From Acanthococcus lagerstroemiae (taxonomy: Eukaryota; Arthropoda; Insecta; Hemiptera; Eriococcidae): 64,000 nt of DNA. The DNA lies in NCBI GenBank assembly GCA_031841125.1, contig CM063109.1, forward strand, positions 64,982,914 to 65,046,913, given 5' to 3'. Shown here one piece after another: positions 22,341 to 34,215 of the stretch (the first letter of the stretch is position 1; the number at the start of each line of letters is the position of its first letter). The notes under the pieces are model-generated. The model was not told the DNA's origin and made no database searches. It saw nothing but the letters and a program-made list of their open reading frames with translations. A program made the position numbers and the translations under genes.

Positions 22341-22345
22341 TTGGA

Positions 22346-23640
22346 TTGTTTATTTATTTATTTATTTATTTATTTATTTTATTTACAAGCCGTTGTTCAT
22401 ACGATACAGTGACCTCGTCAGTGTGGGGGTCATGTCGCCGAACTCATCCACATTCGGGCATAGACATCCCCCGTCCTTCCCCGCCACCAACTATTCCTTC
22501 CAATTCTACACCGAACCGTCCCAACTGATTTTACCAATTCATCTCGCCATCTTGTCAGCAGTCTCCCCATCTTCCACTTCCACTATCTGGGTGACCACTC
22601 CTCAGCTGATTTCCCCATTTCTCACAGCCTTCAATTATGTGCCCGGCGTACTTCAGCTTTAATTTTTTGATTCTCCACTCGATACCTATGATTTTTTCGA
22701 ACTGTATTTTGTCTTTGACCCTAATTTTCGTGATGCTTCATAACATCTTACAAAACATTGTTCTCGTCCTCTCATTCTGAGGTTTAGTTAGCGACCACGT
22801 TTGGGCTCCATAGGTGAGGGGGAGTACCACACACTGCTCCAGGATTTTAACTTTTGTTTTAATGGTTAAGTTCCCTTTAGGAAATGCCTTGTAAGCCCAG
22901 AAGTTTTTCCATGTCTTCGCCGTTCTCGCTCTCAGTTTCAATTTTCCCCTACCCTCCATAACGATCATTTGAGGTAATTGTACCCTTTGACAATTTCTAT
23001 TTCCTCCTCCCTGACCTTGATTGCATTCCCCTTTATATTAGTCATTATTTTGGTCTTGGTGGTGTTCATTGTCAGTCCCACTTCCTCACTTGCTCTGCTA
23101 AGCTCCTCCGCCATGACCCTTGGCTCTTCCAGATCGTTACTCAACAGCTCTATATCGCCGGCAAAATGCAAATTGATTAGCCGCTGACCACTAATTTTCA
23201 CCCCCTGCCCGTTTTCCACTTTAGTTTCCTAAAAATCTCCAGTACCGCATTAACAGATTCGAGGAGAGTGGGTTGCCTTGTTTTACCCCCTTTTTAATGC
23301 CAAAAGTCTCCCCCGCTCTGTCCAAACGCACACACGCAGTTGTTTTTTCGTATATACCCTTCAAGACCACCTTTATGTCTCTTCCCACTCCCTGTTTGAC
23401 CAAGGCTTCCCACACTGCCCAGTGGTGTACCGAGTCGAATGTTTTGTTATAGTCAATGAACATGAGTCCTAAAGGCATATTAAATTCCCTAATTGTCTCT
23501 TGAGTGTGGTTTAATGCGAAAACTAGGCCAACTGTTCAACAGTTCAACATCCCCTCCGGAACCCTGCCTGCTCCCTTGGTTGGTTCCCATCCAAAATTCC
23601 ATGTATTCTATTTTTTATTAGTTTTCCAAAAATTTTGCTT
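22346..23640 (-). mobile_element. Family-B non-LTR retrotransposon (RTE clade) inserted into the family-A LINE
   Basis: Minus-strand RT sequence in order: NQPREQAGFRRG (near 23590), LMFIDYNKTFDSVHHWAVWE (23221-23478 ORF; the RT D-box), GIKKGVKQGNPLS, NLHFAGDIELLSNDLEE (FADD changed to FAGD), TMNTTKTKIMTN, and VVLPLTYGAQTWSLTK (22738-22968). It is 5'-truncated and ends at a (TTTA)n tract (22348-22382), the short microsatellite tail usual for RTE 3' ends. Stops and frameshifts make it dead. Confidence 0.88.
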
Positions 23641-24190
23641 TGTTTACTTTCTTCTTTCTTCCACTAACTCATGTATCTCGCTTTTCATCCGTAGTCTTCT
23701 CTTTTTTATTATTCGAGGACCTTATTTCTCCCTTGCTGCCGTATTTATTGTTTCTTTTAGTGCTATCCACTCCCCTTCAATAGCATTGCCTTCCTGTGAT
23801 TTACGAAGTTCCTTCATTATTTCTTTTTGATATTCTTCTCTTTTCTGTACCTATTTTGGTTTTTACTTTCTTCTTATTTCCCTCTACATCCGCTCCTGGG
23901 TATGTCTTATAATCCAATATTTGATTTTTATATCTTCTTCTCGTTATAATATAATCTGTTTGACATCTTTTTTCATCTCCTGGGCTTTTCCAAGTATATT
24001 TTCTTCTCTCGTGGTTTTCAAAAAGAGTGTTTCCAATAGTTAATATGTAATTTATCTCTTTCATTTCGCTCACCTAAACCATGCTCTCCGCATACCCCTT
24101 GTTCTTTTCTTCCTCCTACTCTGGCGTTCCAATCTCCCATCATACTGAAATTTTCTTTTCCTTTTACCATGCTTAATACGTCATCTGTGA
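23641..24190 (-). mobile_element. Family-A non-LTR retrotransposon, 5' part (endonuclease and linker)
   Basis: Encodes the later APE-type endonuclease motifs: NFSMMGDWNARVGGRKEQG (the GD-N block, about 24155-24095), then NTLFENHERRKYTWKSPGD, TDYIITRRR (where the family usually reads IDYI), and TYPGADVEGN near 23885. A frameshifted linker follows and stops at 23.64 kb, where family B begins. The linker continues in register at 22340, so the two pieces were once one element. Confidence 0.85.
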
Positions 24191-24299
24191 ATAAATGTAT
24201 AAAAATGTAATTTGAAATGATACTAAGCCAAGAACGCGTTAGTATGACTACGTTTTTGGTTCTGAATTTGTAGTACTGTTCATTCTATATGGAAAATAA

Positions 24300-24660
24300 G
24301 TCATAAACCGCAACCCTTTCGGGGGGGGGAGAATACCCTGGGCCCGGACTTTCAGGGGGGCCCGGTATTTTTAAAAAGCCTGAATTTCGACGCTTGCGGC
24401 TACATCATACTGTACATCAAATCAGCAATCACTCCTTACACCATGAAAGAAACCTCTTATCCCATAGCTTATAATTTTTTCCTATGAATAAAATGAACTG
24501 GAATGAAAGGGGGCCCGTGGAAATTCTTCCAGGCGCTCTTTTTCTCTCTACGGGGCTGATAAACCCAGACTCGTAGCCAGCCAATTGCACTAGGGGGTGC
24601 TGACTGTTTACGGGGGGGGGGGGGGGCTTGAGGATACAAATAGTATATCATGTGAAGAGT
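24300..24660. other. G-run-rich intergenic segment
   Basis: Contains G-runs at 24330-24338 and 24610-24624 and GGGCCCGG-type words on both sides of an unremarkable core, reminiscent of degraded MITE ends. No defined inverted repeat was found. Confidence 0.35.
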
Positions 24661-24669
24661 TCTATAAGG

Positions 24670-24990
24670 CAGTGGTGTAGCCAGGGAGAAAGGGGTCGAA
24701 TTACCCCAAGGCACCTGAAATTGAATTAAGAATGTGCAAAAATGAGCAATTTTTCGCCTTTAAAACACGTTTTTTCGAAAACCCACTCCCAATCCAAGCG
24801 TCCCAAATTAGTTAACCAGGTTTTTCTTCTAAATTTTAAAATGTTTCTGCGATATTAATTCTCTTTATCTTTCTTTCTTTCTCGTTTAGCGTAATGATGA
24901 TGTTTTAAACGGTGGTATCTTTGCCTAGGGGGCTCAAGATACCTTTAGAGGGGGCTCAGCCCCCGCTTGCCCCTCATGGCTACGGGACTG
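24670..24990. mobile_element. hAT MITE (CAGTGGTGTAGCCA ends)
   Basis: Left end CAGTGGTGTAGCCAGGGAG and right end CATGGCTACGGGACTG are imperfect inverted repeats of the hAT type. Interior is 321 bp with no transposase. TATAA is near both flanks but an 8-bp duplication is not clean. Confidence 0.75.
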
Positions 24991-24999
24991 TATAAACCG

Positions 25000-27168
25000 C
25001 TAGGTTACGTGCAAAAACCGTGTACCTAGTACCTACATTAATTTGAGTTTTTTATGTACTTCTACTTGGGGAAAGGGGGAGAGGGGCTAAAATTAGGTAG
25101 ACTTTCCAGAATCTCATTTCTGTCACCTGCGGGGATTCCTTGAAGTCACACATTTCCAACGTCGCATACCTTTGTATGCATCAAGAACGAGGCACTTATG
25201 TCCGAGAGGTTTTGATCCCACGGGTACAAATCCGTCAAATGCAAAGATTCTTCGATATTGACGATCCAAGGTTGAAGGAACGGTGACCCAACGCTGTTCT
25301 TTTTTAAAAATTCGTGAGCATTATTTTCAAAATAAACTAGAAAGAACGAAGTTCCTTTCGTTTTTGAGCCATGTCTGAGCTTGGTTATAAGCATTCCAAT
25401 TTGAACACGAGATTGCCGGTGGCGCCCGAACTGGGACACCGACCTGGCAGGTTATTTATACCTATCATGTATTCCGAACATTACGTAACTCTTATCCAGA
25501 CTTTCAGGATTTGGAATTCATTTTATCGTTTCGGCATGATATAACCCGAGTTAGAACATAACCGCCAAAATGTTTGCAAACGTGTTAGCGAGTTTTGAAC
25601 GGTATTCTAAATACTTTTTTTTTTTAATCGAAACAATGCCTATATATTTTGCTATAATTTGGAATGTTCAAGGCAATGTAGGATTGCACGAGCAGGACAT
25701 GTATTTTTCAATCATGAGGAATCAGGTTATCTCAACTTTTCTTCTAATTCTAAGGTGCTTTACGATACTGTGACAGATATACTTAACCAGTTCAAGTTAA
25801 GTTTAAGCAGTGTTTTTTTCAGAAACATGACCGTCTTCTGGCTTCACGGAGAAGATTTCATGTTCTCAAGTTCAGTTCATCATGTTCAGCAGCGGATTCC
25901 ACAAATGAAAATGATGAAGGTTCACATTCCATTTACATTTAAGTTACAAGAAAGTTCTACAGCTTCATACACAGGTAAGCAAAACGTTTTTCGCTCGCTC
26001 GATTTTTATAATTTCACCTTTCATAGAAATTACCGAACCGGACTCCATCTTGCAGTCCTATTTTGTGTTATAGCTTTCGCAGCTCGTTCGCTGCACGGGC
26101 AGATATATTCACCTGTGCATTTTAGTCGTGCAAACTTTTCTAAATCAGTATGCGATTATAAAAAACTTACATCGAACGAGGTAGAAAAAGAAATTGCAGG
26201 AAAAAAAAAGTGATCCCGTAAATATTTTCTAAACCGTGGCAGTGACTGCTCGCGACGTCACAAATATTCTAATGACCGGTTCGACATAATTCGACACTTG
26301 TATCGTTCTTATTTTTTCAAATGTTTTTATGTAATACACAACTCGTTCTGTAGTGTGTATTCAAAAGTCAAACAGGTTTTCGGAATTTCCGCAGACTCCT
26401 ACGAAGTACATTTTAAAAAAAATCAAAAAAAAATCGAAGCTGACAAATAAATAAAATTTGTGTGGTAAAACTAAAACATTATATATGCCAAATTTATTAA
26501 TTAATTTAGCAAGTTTATGTTCAAAGTTTTCCGGGTCGCGTAAATTAAATTGGAAATGTTTATCAAATTTGTAGGTCAATTTGTCAGTCGAACAGTAGAG
26601 GTTAATAAGAGGAATACAAGCAAGAGCTCCTGTGCCTGGCACCGGACGAGTACATTTGAATCTAAGAGCCATTTTTGTTTAGTAGCTCTTATCGAATTGA
26701 CCGCAAAATGTTACGTATCGAGGATCAGGAATGATTTGTAAAGGTGCAAAACTGGTTTCGTGTGCTTTCCAAAACACTTTTTCTTCTGGTAAAGGATTTG
26801 TGGCTGTTCGGTGTGTATGTGTGTATAATTACTCCTTGATTCAGAAGTAATACGGAATAGGGTGCGATTACCTTGGTCGCCTATCTAGGCACCTACAATG
26901 TGAATTTTATATTAATGTAATGTGCAAGATGATTGGAAAATAAGTACCCAGTTATTTATACCCGAAGGCAGTATCTACAGACAGAAGTGGGCAGAATTGT
27001 GGAAAAAATATTCAAATCAGAAATGCGAATACTGCATGAGAGAAAGATCGCGAGGTATTTTCTCGCAGATCATTGATAATATAAGATTGGAGTCGCAAAT
27101 CACAGATGAATTTGAAAAAAAAAAATAAGATCTGAATCCTCCAAATATCCAGATATTTGCCCTCTGTT
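25000..27168. other. No recognised gene; one weak exon candidate at 25823-25973 (+)
   Basis: A 184-codon ORF (25659-26213) spans this area. Inside it, 25823-25973 is bounded by GTTTTTTTCAG and a GTAAGC donor and would read NMTVFWLHGEDFMFSSS and on. No domain is recognised and the rest of the ORF looks random, so I do not call a gene. Confidence 0.25.
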
Positions 27169-27465
27169 ATCCCGATGCGCAATCAGTTACCCTCTAGTTA
27201 CCCGCGGGAAGGTTACCCATTTGCAACCCTCGGTTACCCTCAGATTACCCAGAAACCCATCAGTTCCCCTTGGTTCCCTTTCAGTTACCCAGGTAGCTGG
27301 CGGGATTTTGCGCATCCCGATATGCAATCAGTTACCCTCTAGTTACCCGCGGAAAAATTACCCACTTGTAACCCTCGTTACCCTCTTATATTACCTAGAA
27401 ACCCGTCCGTTACCCTTGATTCCCTTAGTTACTCGGGTAACTGGCGGGATTTTGCGCATCGGGAT
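27169..27465. repeat. GTTACCC-rich tandem pair bounded by inverted ends
   Basis: Two units about 145 bp long begin at 27169 (ATCCCGATGCGCAATCAG) and 27314 (ATCCCGATATGCAATCAG). Each is full of GTTACCC and close variants. The outer ends ATCCCGATGCGCAA and TTGCGCATCGGGAT (27452-27465) are perfect inverted repeats, so the block may be a MITE with an internal tandem repeat. Confidence 0.8.
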
Positions 27466-29039
27466 TGGTACCAGTCTATGAGATCCTGAGAAGAGAACGC
27501 AGTCTCTTATTTAGTCATCGTTTCCAATCACTTTTAATTCTGATCAAATTACCAAGATGAATATAAAAAAGGACCTTAACTTCGAAAAAAATGAAAATGA
27601 ATAAAAGGAAAAACGAAAATAAGGTTCGTATTCGATAATTATTCAAAGGTGATTTGAATCGCAGATATCGCTAATTCGACGGGAAATGATCGATAAAAAA
27701 AGTTTTCCTGGCCGATAATTGAATAAAAAAATTGAATCAAAAAACATTGATCGTACGAAAGGATTTTGATTTGTGATTTGTCGGTCATTGAATTCAAATC
27801 GTGCCCACTGTCGCTGCAAGTACGGAGTGCACATTTCCTTTTACTATCGTGCAGAATCAACCAACACCCATGTCCACCAGCGTAGAAAGGTCTTAGTCTT
27901 GGGAAGGTTTTACTTTAGCCCACATCCCGTCATCTTATTGTTGTAATTAAAGCGCTGAAATACAGTCAAATGCTCTTTTTGACAGCGTTGTGGGGGGGGG
28001 GGGGGTCTAACCACCCCCTTCCTCCTACTCCTATGCCGGTATCCAAGTCTGTATCTTAAATAATTGGTATTTAGTTTTTAATTTCTATAAATGTCTCTCC
28101 TTTCGGAGCAGAAGTGAGAAATAAGAAGCAGAATACGATACTAACTCAAAGATTGTATTTTTGAGCCTGATCTCAATGTCTCGAAACCTTCGTATTGCAT
28201 TAATCTTGCTTTCTTATGATGAGTTGTCTTCAAAAATGGAGGTTTAATACTCAACCTACTTGTATACACCTTGGGCTGAGCTGGTAGTAAAACGGGGGGG
28301 GGGAGAATCTGATTGACTAGTTTTGCTTTTGGTTTACTGTGATGATGTGCTTGTCATACCCATCGTATTGAAACCGGTTATTGTATAGTATTTTGAAATT
28401 TCACTCAAAATACATTTTCGATCAAGTGTCTGTGTTACAATCTCATTATTTCACTCATCTGTATATTCTGTGGCCGAAAATTCCTTCTGTCACTCCTATC
28501 AGATTGTTGCCATGAAGCTTCATGAATACCAAGGTGCAATAAATGACCTCTATGGTGTTTAAAAAATATTTTTTCGTAATGTTTTGCTCTCATGAGTTAA
28601 ATTTGTTCTATTTATATCTCCATCCAAAATAATTTTTTTTGAAATCTAAAGCTATTTAAAGACCGCTGAATGAGGGATGAAGTTCAACATAGAATTTCTC
28701 GTAAGAAAATCTGCACTTTAATTTTTAACAAGTCCTAAGAATCGAGTTTTTCCGTAAAAATTGTTTTGAGTCAGAAAATTGGTTCTTATTGACGTAACAA
28801 TGAAATACACTCACAGAATTTTGAAAGAAACAATTCTGGAGGTAATTGCACTTAGTTTCGTTTTTAGAGAAAAATGAACCGAGGCATTACAACCCAGAGC
28901 AATAAAATAGAATATTAAAAAATCTATCTGGGTTTCGGATTTCACTAAATTCATTTATAAAGTTATTTCAGTCCTGTCTTCGATCTCAAAGGTTCAATTA
29001 GAGGTCGGAACCTAAAGATTTCAGATAATTCTTTTGATG
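27466..29039. other. No features seen except G-runs
   Basis: Contains homopolymer G tracts near 27991 and 28293. No coding or repeat structure recognised. Confidence 0.4.
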
Positions 29040-31010
29040 ATGTTGTACTTGTTTTCCTTTTAGTCTCTCGTCTAGTACATAGTTTGCGTCTCTCCACGTT
29101 TCTCTCTCCTGTGCTAATCTTTTCATTTCTGAGAAAGATTTACACTTATGTACATTATCTGCACTTCATAGCTCATTATTTGCCTTCTTTTCCAGTTCTT
29201 TCCCTCAGCCATTCCCTCTAGCAGTAATAACAATATCCACGGATGTCTTACATTATTATGACCTATCATTTTATTGTATTCCAAAATTTTCTTTCCCTCA
29301 TTCCTCATCTTTTCTATATCTATGTATTTGATTTTCAACATTCTCCTATTACACCACATTTCAAAAGCTTCTATAATTTGTTTTCTTGTGTTCCCGTTGT
29401 CCAGTTCTCTCACCATACAATGTTATACTTCAAATATACATATATGAAGAATCCGTCTTACTTCAGGGTGTCTACCGGTCATATAAGTCATACAAAAGTA
29501 CTAAAGTTGAGGCAGTGGTCATACAAGTCATATAAAAGTCATACCTATAAGTGCCTCTAATTATCTACAAATGTGGTAATTTTTCCTAAACAGTCGCTAT
29601 ATTTCTTATCAAAATGTAGCCAAATTGAAAATGTGTGTTCTTTTGCAACATTCTTTACAATAATTCGTTCGTTACTATTTAATTACGAAGTTTCGTTAAA
29701 GTTTTGTTTGCAGTTAGCATCTAAAATAATTTTTTTATGGAAATTCTGTTTCGGCGTAAAATGGTCCGAAAAAGGTCTTACAGAAGTCGTACAGAAGTCA
29801 CACAAAAGTCATATAAAGGCCGTACTACTGGAAATTTCGTATTTGGTAGACACTCTGTCCTTCCAAATTAAAATTTTTCCTAAGTATGTTTCCGTCTTGG
29901 AAAAAAGCTCTCTTGACTTGCTCTATTCTGCTCTTAATTTCTGTTTTACTTCTTCCATCTTGCGTTATCAGAATACCTAAGTATTTAAACTCTTTTACCT
30001 GCTTTATTTTTTCACCTGCCATTTCCATATTTACTGGATTTTGTTTCCATCTATACTAACTACAATCGCTTTTGTTTTATTCTTATTCATCTTCATTTCA
30101 TATTTTATCTTCAATTTTTCTTCCAATTTTTTCCATGTGTTTTTTAGTTGTTTTTTTTTTACTTCTTTTCCACTATTACAACGTCATCTGCAAACTTTTT
30201 CATTCTAATCGTCTCCTTTTGTATTTTCACTCCTAATCTCTTTTCATTCATCTCTTCAATTACTTTTTCTGTGAAAAGTTAAGCAATACTGGTGACAAAC
30301 AACAACCCTTGTCTCACTCATTTTTGAATGCTTGCTTCTCTCACTTCATTCTCTATTTGTATTTGAGCCCTTAAGTTCCATACTACTCTTCTCTCTTTAT
30401 ACTTCTGTCCTATCTCCTTCAATATTTGAAACATTTTTGACCATTTGACATTATCAGAAGCTTTTTCTGAATCTATTCATGCTATATATGTATCCAAATC
30501 TTTTTTCAGTCTTTTTTCATTTAATAAAAGCCTCAAACATAAAATTGCTTCCCTAGCTCCTCTACCTTTCCTGAATCCCAAATGATATTGTCCCACCCGT
30601 TTTTCCATTTTATTTTGTATTCTCTTATTTACTATCCTTGCTAAAATCTTTGATGCATGCGAAAGTAAACTTATAGTATGATAATCTGAACATTTACTTG
30701 CTCCTGCTTTTTTGGGGATAATAATTACCCTGCTTTTTCTGAAAATGTGTTGGTATTTCTCTTTCCTCATATATTGTGGAAATTAATTTTTATAATTTTT
30801 TTAAAAACTACTTCTAGTGGATCGTTAATAAATCCCTAGCATCTTCGTCAACCCCTTCTTCTTTACCTGCTTTCATTTATCTCAGAGCTTTATCAAATTT
30901 TGATCTCAAAATAGGATCTCTTCTTTCTTCATCCTCCACACTATCTTCTCTTTTCATGCATTTACTTATATCTGCCCCATTCTTATACACTTGATGGTTT
31001 CTTTGAGTAC
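29040..31010 (-). mobile_element. Family-A non-LTR retrotransposon, second 3' copy, split by a MITE
   Basis: Minus strand from 31010: RT amino end, RVIIIPKKAGASKCSDYHTI then LLSHASKILARI and LGFRKGRGAREAILCLRLLL (30770-30477), FADD region near 30190, FKYLGILITQDGRSKTEIKS (29990-29930), then after a 395-bp insertion the C-terminus with EAFEMWCNRRMLKIKY and LLLLEGMAEGKNW (29416-29123). Stops interrupt it throughout. It carries the empty site for the MITE seen at 21.36 kb. Confidence 0.9.
29465..29859. mobile_element. hAT-like MITE with AAGTCATA subterminal repeats, inserted in a LINE
   Basis: CAGGGTGTCTACC (29465-29477) and GGTAGACACTCTG (29847-29859) are 13-bp inverted repeats with one mismatch. 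Inside both ends sit several copies of AAGTCATA (29490-29545 and 29775-29815), in direct orientation. Removing the element joins the LINE at the place where the 20.9-kb paralogue is continuous. The 8-bp duplication is too degraded to confirm. Confidence 0.8.
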
Positions 31011-31357
31011 ATCAAAAATGGGGTTTCCGGAGTCAATAGGATAAATTTATTTTAATGTCTTCATGTTTTCAAGTAAGTCCAGTATCCTCCGATTGGACTG
31101 CAAATTATTCTTACAAAATTGGACTATTATTGCTTCGTTATGATGTAAATTGAAAATTTCCGATAGAAATGAATTTGTGTTTGTTCATAACATGTGCATA
31201 TTGTCCACCGGCCAACTATAATGAATTGACCTAGTAAAAAATTAGTAGCCGAGAAGATTGTTCGGTTGAGCATAATATTTATTGTTTTATTATATTACAT
31301 TCTGTCCTATTTAACAAATTTTTACATTCAACTTTCCCACTGTTCCTTGATCTGGCC

Positions 31358-31582
31358 TAGGGACGTAGTGAAGAGTTTTTTTTTTTTGGAGGGGCAAAAA
31401 TTCTAAAATTCCCAACGAACTTAACTCAAAATTTTCAAGTATCCAAATTTATTTGTATTGGCTAAAAAAAACCTTTTGACTAGTTGGATTTTTCCAACTT
31501 TTGATCCATCTACTAATATTTCCCAACTCCGGCGGAGGCTTAGGGGAGCTACTCTCCCTGCACCCCCTTAGTTTCGTCCCTA
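31358..31582. mobile_element. M1-family hAT MITE, second copy
   Basis: TAGGGACGTAGTG at the left and AGTTTCGTCCCTA at the right. The interior aligns with 21362-21606 in the same orientation (AACTTAACTCAAAATT, CTTTTGACTAGTTGGATTTT, CAACTCCGGCGGAGG). No coding. Confidence 0.8.
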
Positions 31583-32410
31583 TTCTCACTGTGGTAGTTA
31601 ACTTTTTTATTTGCTTGTTCGTTAGGTGTCCCCTGTGTTTTCGTACCTGATCTATCCTTGAAATTTGCCCCAAATGTCTTAAGTTTTCGTTGTTTACGTA
31701 GTGATAAAATGCAGTGGACGTTATGAGGTTCCATGGTTTCCTATAGATTTCAAATCAGACCTGCTCAGAAATTAGTTAACGGTGTACACTCGTATACTAT
31801 ACCGTTGATAAATAGGAAGAATCATCATTAGTCGTTAGCTTTCTCGATGTGCCAATGACTTCCTGAAACGTTGACTGATACAATTGGCTTTGTTCTTCCA
31901 TCAAACACTCTCCGCCTTATGTTATGAACAATACTATTTCAACAGACGTGTATTCTTCTTATTTCAATGCTCAGTCGTATCGGTAATATTTTCCACGGTA
32001 TTACTGTATAATATGTGCTGGCATTCTCTCTGTTCGTTGACAAATGGGTTGGTATAAAAAATGTTGTTAACATTGAATAATAATTTGTGTAAAACCTTAT
32101 CGATTTCTGCAACATCTCAGTACTGTCCAGTTATTCACCGCCACAACCGTTTATTGTGTTTTTTCAACGGATGATTGGAACATGCATTTTTAATGACGAG
32201 TTTACGCTTCGTTAAGTGACCCTTTGCTGACAACACTGATGGACAGCAAAAGCGACTGTAGTAGCGAACAACTAGTCGTAAGAAATAGAATTTTATGCTC
32301 TAAAAAGGGGTCAAATATGCTTAAAATATGCTTCTATTTTTTAAAGAATATGCCGAAAAAGTGTTCGAACAATTCCGAGCATGCCTAAATATTCCCTGTC
32401 AGAATTTCTC
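31583..32410. other. No features seen
   Basis: AT-rich unique sequence without recognised coding or repeat structure. Confidence 0.4.
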
Positions 32411-32472
32411 TCTGATCACCGATGCGATACGAGAAAAGGTAGTTTCCGGGGCCAGGGGTGCGGTGTCTGGGG
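32411..32472 (-). repeat. Dispersed TPGPG-type repeat, short copy
   Basis: About 60 bp matching the copies at 34.1, 47.1 and 56.2 kb (GATGCGATACGAGAAAAGGTAG... in part, then TTTCCGGGGCC). On the minus strand one frame reads RHRTPGPGNYLF. Confidence 0.65.
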
Positions 32473-32600
32473 AGCTGATTTTCCCTTTCAGAATTAGCGG
32501 TTGGAAGCTCATTTTAATGAAAAAAGTTATCTTGAGTGAATGATAACAGTGCGGTAGCATGTAAACATTTTAAATTGGAAAATAATAGTATATTACACAC

Positions 32601-32700
32601 CAAGAGTCAAAAGTGAGTGTCTACATGGCGAGGGAAAGTTTGCGAACGAGCGTAGCGAGTGAGCAGTTCCTGATTCATGTAAACTCACTTTTGGCTCTTG
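32601..32700. repeat. Hairpin, ~27-bp arms
   Basis: CAAGAGTCAAAAGTGAGT... (32601-32627) and ...ACTCACTTTTGGCTCTTG (32676-32700) are inverted with two small differences; the 48-bp loop contains GCGAACGAGCGTAGCGAGTG. Possibly a small MITE adjoining the next element. Confidence 0.75.
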
Positions 32701-32711
32701 TTGTGGAAGAT

Positions 32712-33265
32712 ATTTTTTATACTACTTGATCAGAAGCGGCAATGTTTTTTGCTGACATGGTCTATATATATATATATATATTTAAATCTATTTATTTATT
32801 TAAATTATAGACGGGTGATTTTTGTGTGCGTAATTAATTAAAAAAATTTAATTTTCCCAGTTAATTACTACAAAGTACAGTATCTCAGTCGTGTCTTCAG
32901 TTTGTTCACGTGCACAAATATCATACACAGATAGTGGCCAGCAAAATCGTAGTGACGGTTAACAACAAACGGTAACAGCTGTACTACATCGTGAATATTT
33001 AAATGCGTTCTTAAGTCGCTGTTTTGTAATTTGCTCCGTTGTCGAGTGGTTAGAGACGATCGCTGCATTTCAGTCAAATGTTTCAATGGACGCGAGTTCC
33101 ATTCCCCAGCCAGCAATTTTTTCATGTAAAAACGCTTTACATTGAGGGACGTTTACTTTACATGCAGGTTTCGTTAGCACTCGACGCATCAATGATAGGC
33201 GCTTCTTGTCGTCCGTGAAACACCAACATAAACATTGCCTTTCTGATCAAGTAGTATAAAAAAAT
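32712..33265. mobile_element. MITE with TATACTACTTGATCAG ends and a tRNA-like insert
   Basis: TTTTTTATACTACTTGATCAG at the left and its complement at 33238-33265 are perfect inverted repeats over about 22 bp, and similarity continues inward (CGGCAATGTTT / AAACATTGCC). Inside is a TA microsatellite (32762-32782) and a tRNA-like block. About 554 bp with no transposase. Confidence 0.82.
33033..33112 (+). repeat. tRNA-like sequence (SINE head or pseudo-tRNA)
   Basis: GTCGAGTGGTTAGAGACG resembles an A box plus D-arm, and GCGAGTTCCATTCCCC a degraded B box plus T-arm at normal spacing. The acceptor stem ends do not pair, so it is not a functional tRNA gene. Confidence 0.55.
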
Positions 33266-34099
33266 TATAAATATTATTTTCCACGGTGTTGAATTTAAAA
33301 AAAAGAAAAAACTTTCAAAATATTGGAAAAATTAAAAAAATTAAAAATATTCCCTAAAATGGGCAAAACGATTAAAGTACGCCAAAAATGATCTAAAAAT
33401 TGCCAAAATATTATGTCGAAATATGTCTGAATTATTATACCTTATTCAAATTAGAATTTCATGAATCGCAAAAATAACGTTGCTGTTCTTTGTAGGCAAT
33501 GATCATAAAATTTTCGACTTCCTTGGATATAACTGACTAGTTGTACTAGTCATCTTCTGAATATCACGATTCATCTGAAAATCGTGCGGCCATTCTAAAT
33601 ATCCCGAATTGTGTGCGAATTTTCGGTGTTTTGCAAATGTATACTTAAGTTTTGACTCGTTGGCCGCTTTTTTTACTTATTAATTTGAATCATTTCCGAT
33701 TTGAAGAACTATTATCAGTACGTATTTTCATAAGCAACGACGAGGAAGATCGGTGGTTACCAAAGTCTAGTCATCACGAATTGTCTAGGAATAGCGAGGT
33801 GGACATGTTGTATGTATCATCTATTCATCATGAAATCATCATTATAACTCTTTCCTCTTATTCGTTAAAAAAACTGCATAAGCATCTCATTTGGCAACCT
33901 GCGTCGCTGCACCTACCAAGAATGTAGGAGTGAGGGGTGAGTGAAGAGAAAGCGCGTCCGGCTGTGGTGCACCCAAATTCCAGGTTAGTACTGGGTGAGC
34001 GTTAACCTCGGTCAGTAGGGGGTGCCATGGTGTCCCTTACAGGACATCGAGCACGGGAAGCGGAACGCTGAAATGAGGGCTCGGGCCGGCGTCAAAGTG
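33266..34099. other. No features seen
   Basis: AT-rich, with a weak ORF at 33652-33927 that has no recognised domain. Confidence 0.4.
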
Positions 34100-34215
34100 T
34101 CTTTCCGGCCACTGATGCAATACTCGAAAGGGTATTTTCCGGGGCCGGGGGTGCGGTGTCTCAGGGACCACGTTGGCATGCGTGTATCGCCATACGTCCC
34201 ACCAGACATCTTGTT
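34100..34215 (-). repeat. Dispersed TPGPG-type repeat, longest copy
   Basis: A GC-rich island shared with 32.4, 47.1 and 56.2 kb. In the minus-strand ORF 34254-34012 it reads GTYGDTRMPTWSLRHRTPGP then GKYPFEYCISGRK. PGPGxY is the signature of sperm-tail PG-rich repeats (ODF3/CIMAP type). All three frames happen to be open here, so the ORF itself is weak evidence; the recurrence of the motif is what matters. Confidence 0.6.

Noticed and set aside
22102..22662. 186-codon plus-strand ORF rich in Phe, Ser and Leu
   Set aside because: It is the antisense of an A-rich LINE coding strand and a (TTTA)n tract; composition alone explains it.
25659..26213. 184-codon plus-strand ORF
   Set aside because: No domain or conserved block; at best a short internal piece is exon-like. 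Not called as a gene.
27169..27465. Interstitial telomere repeat
   Set aside because: The word is GTTACCC in irregular spacing inside a defined ~145-bp unit with inverted ends, not a head-to-tail telomeric array.
33033..33112. Functional tRNA gene
   Set aside because: A- and B-box-like parts exist, but the acceptor stem does not pair and it lies inside a MITE.
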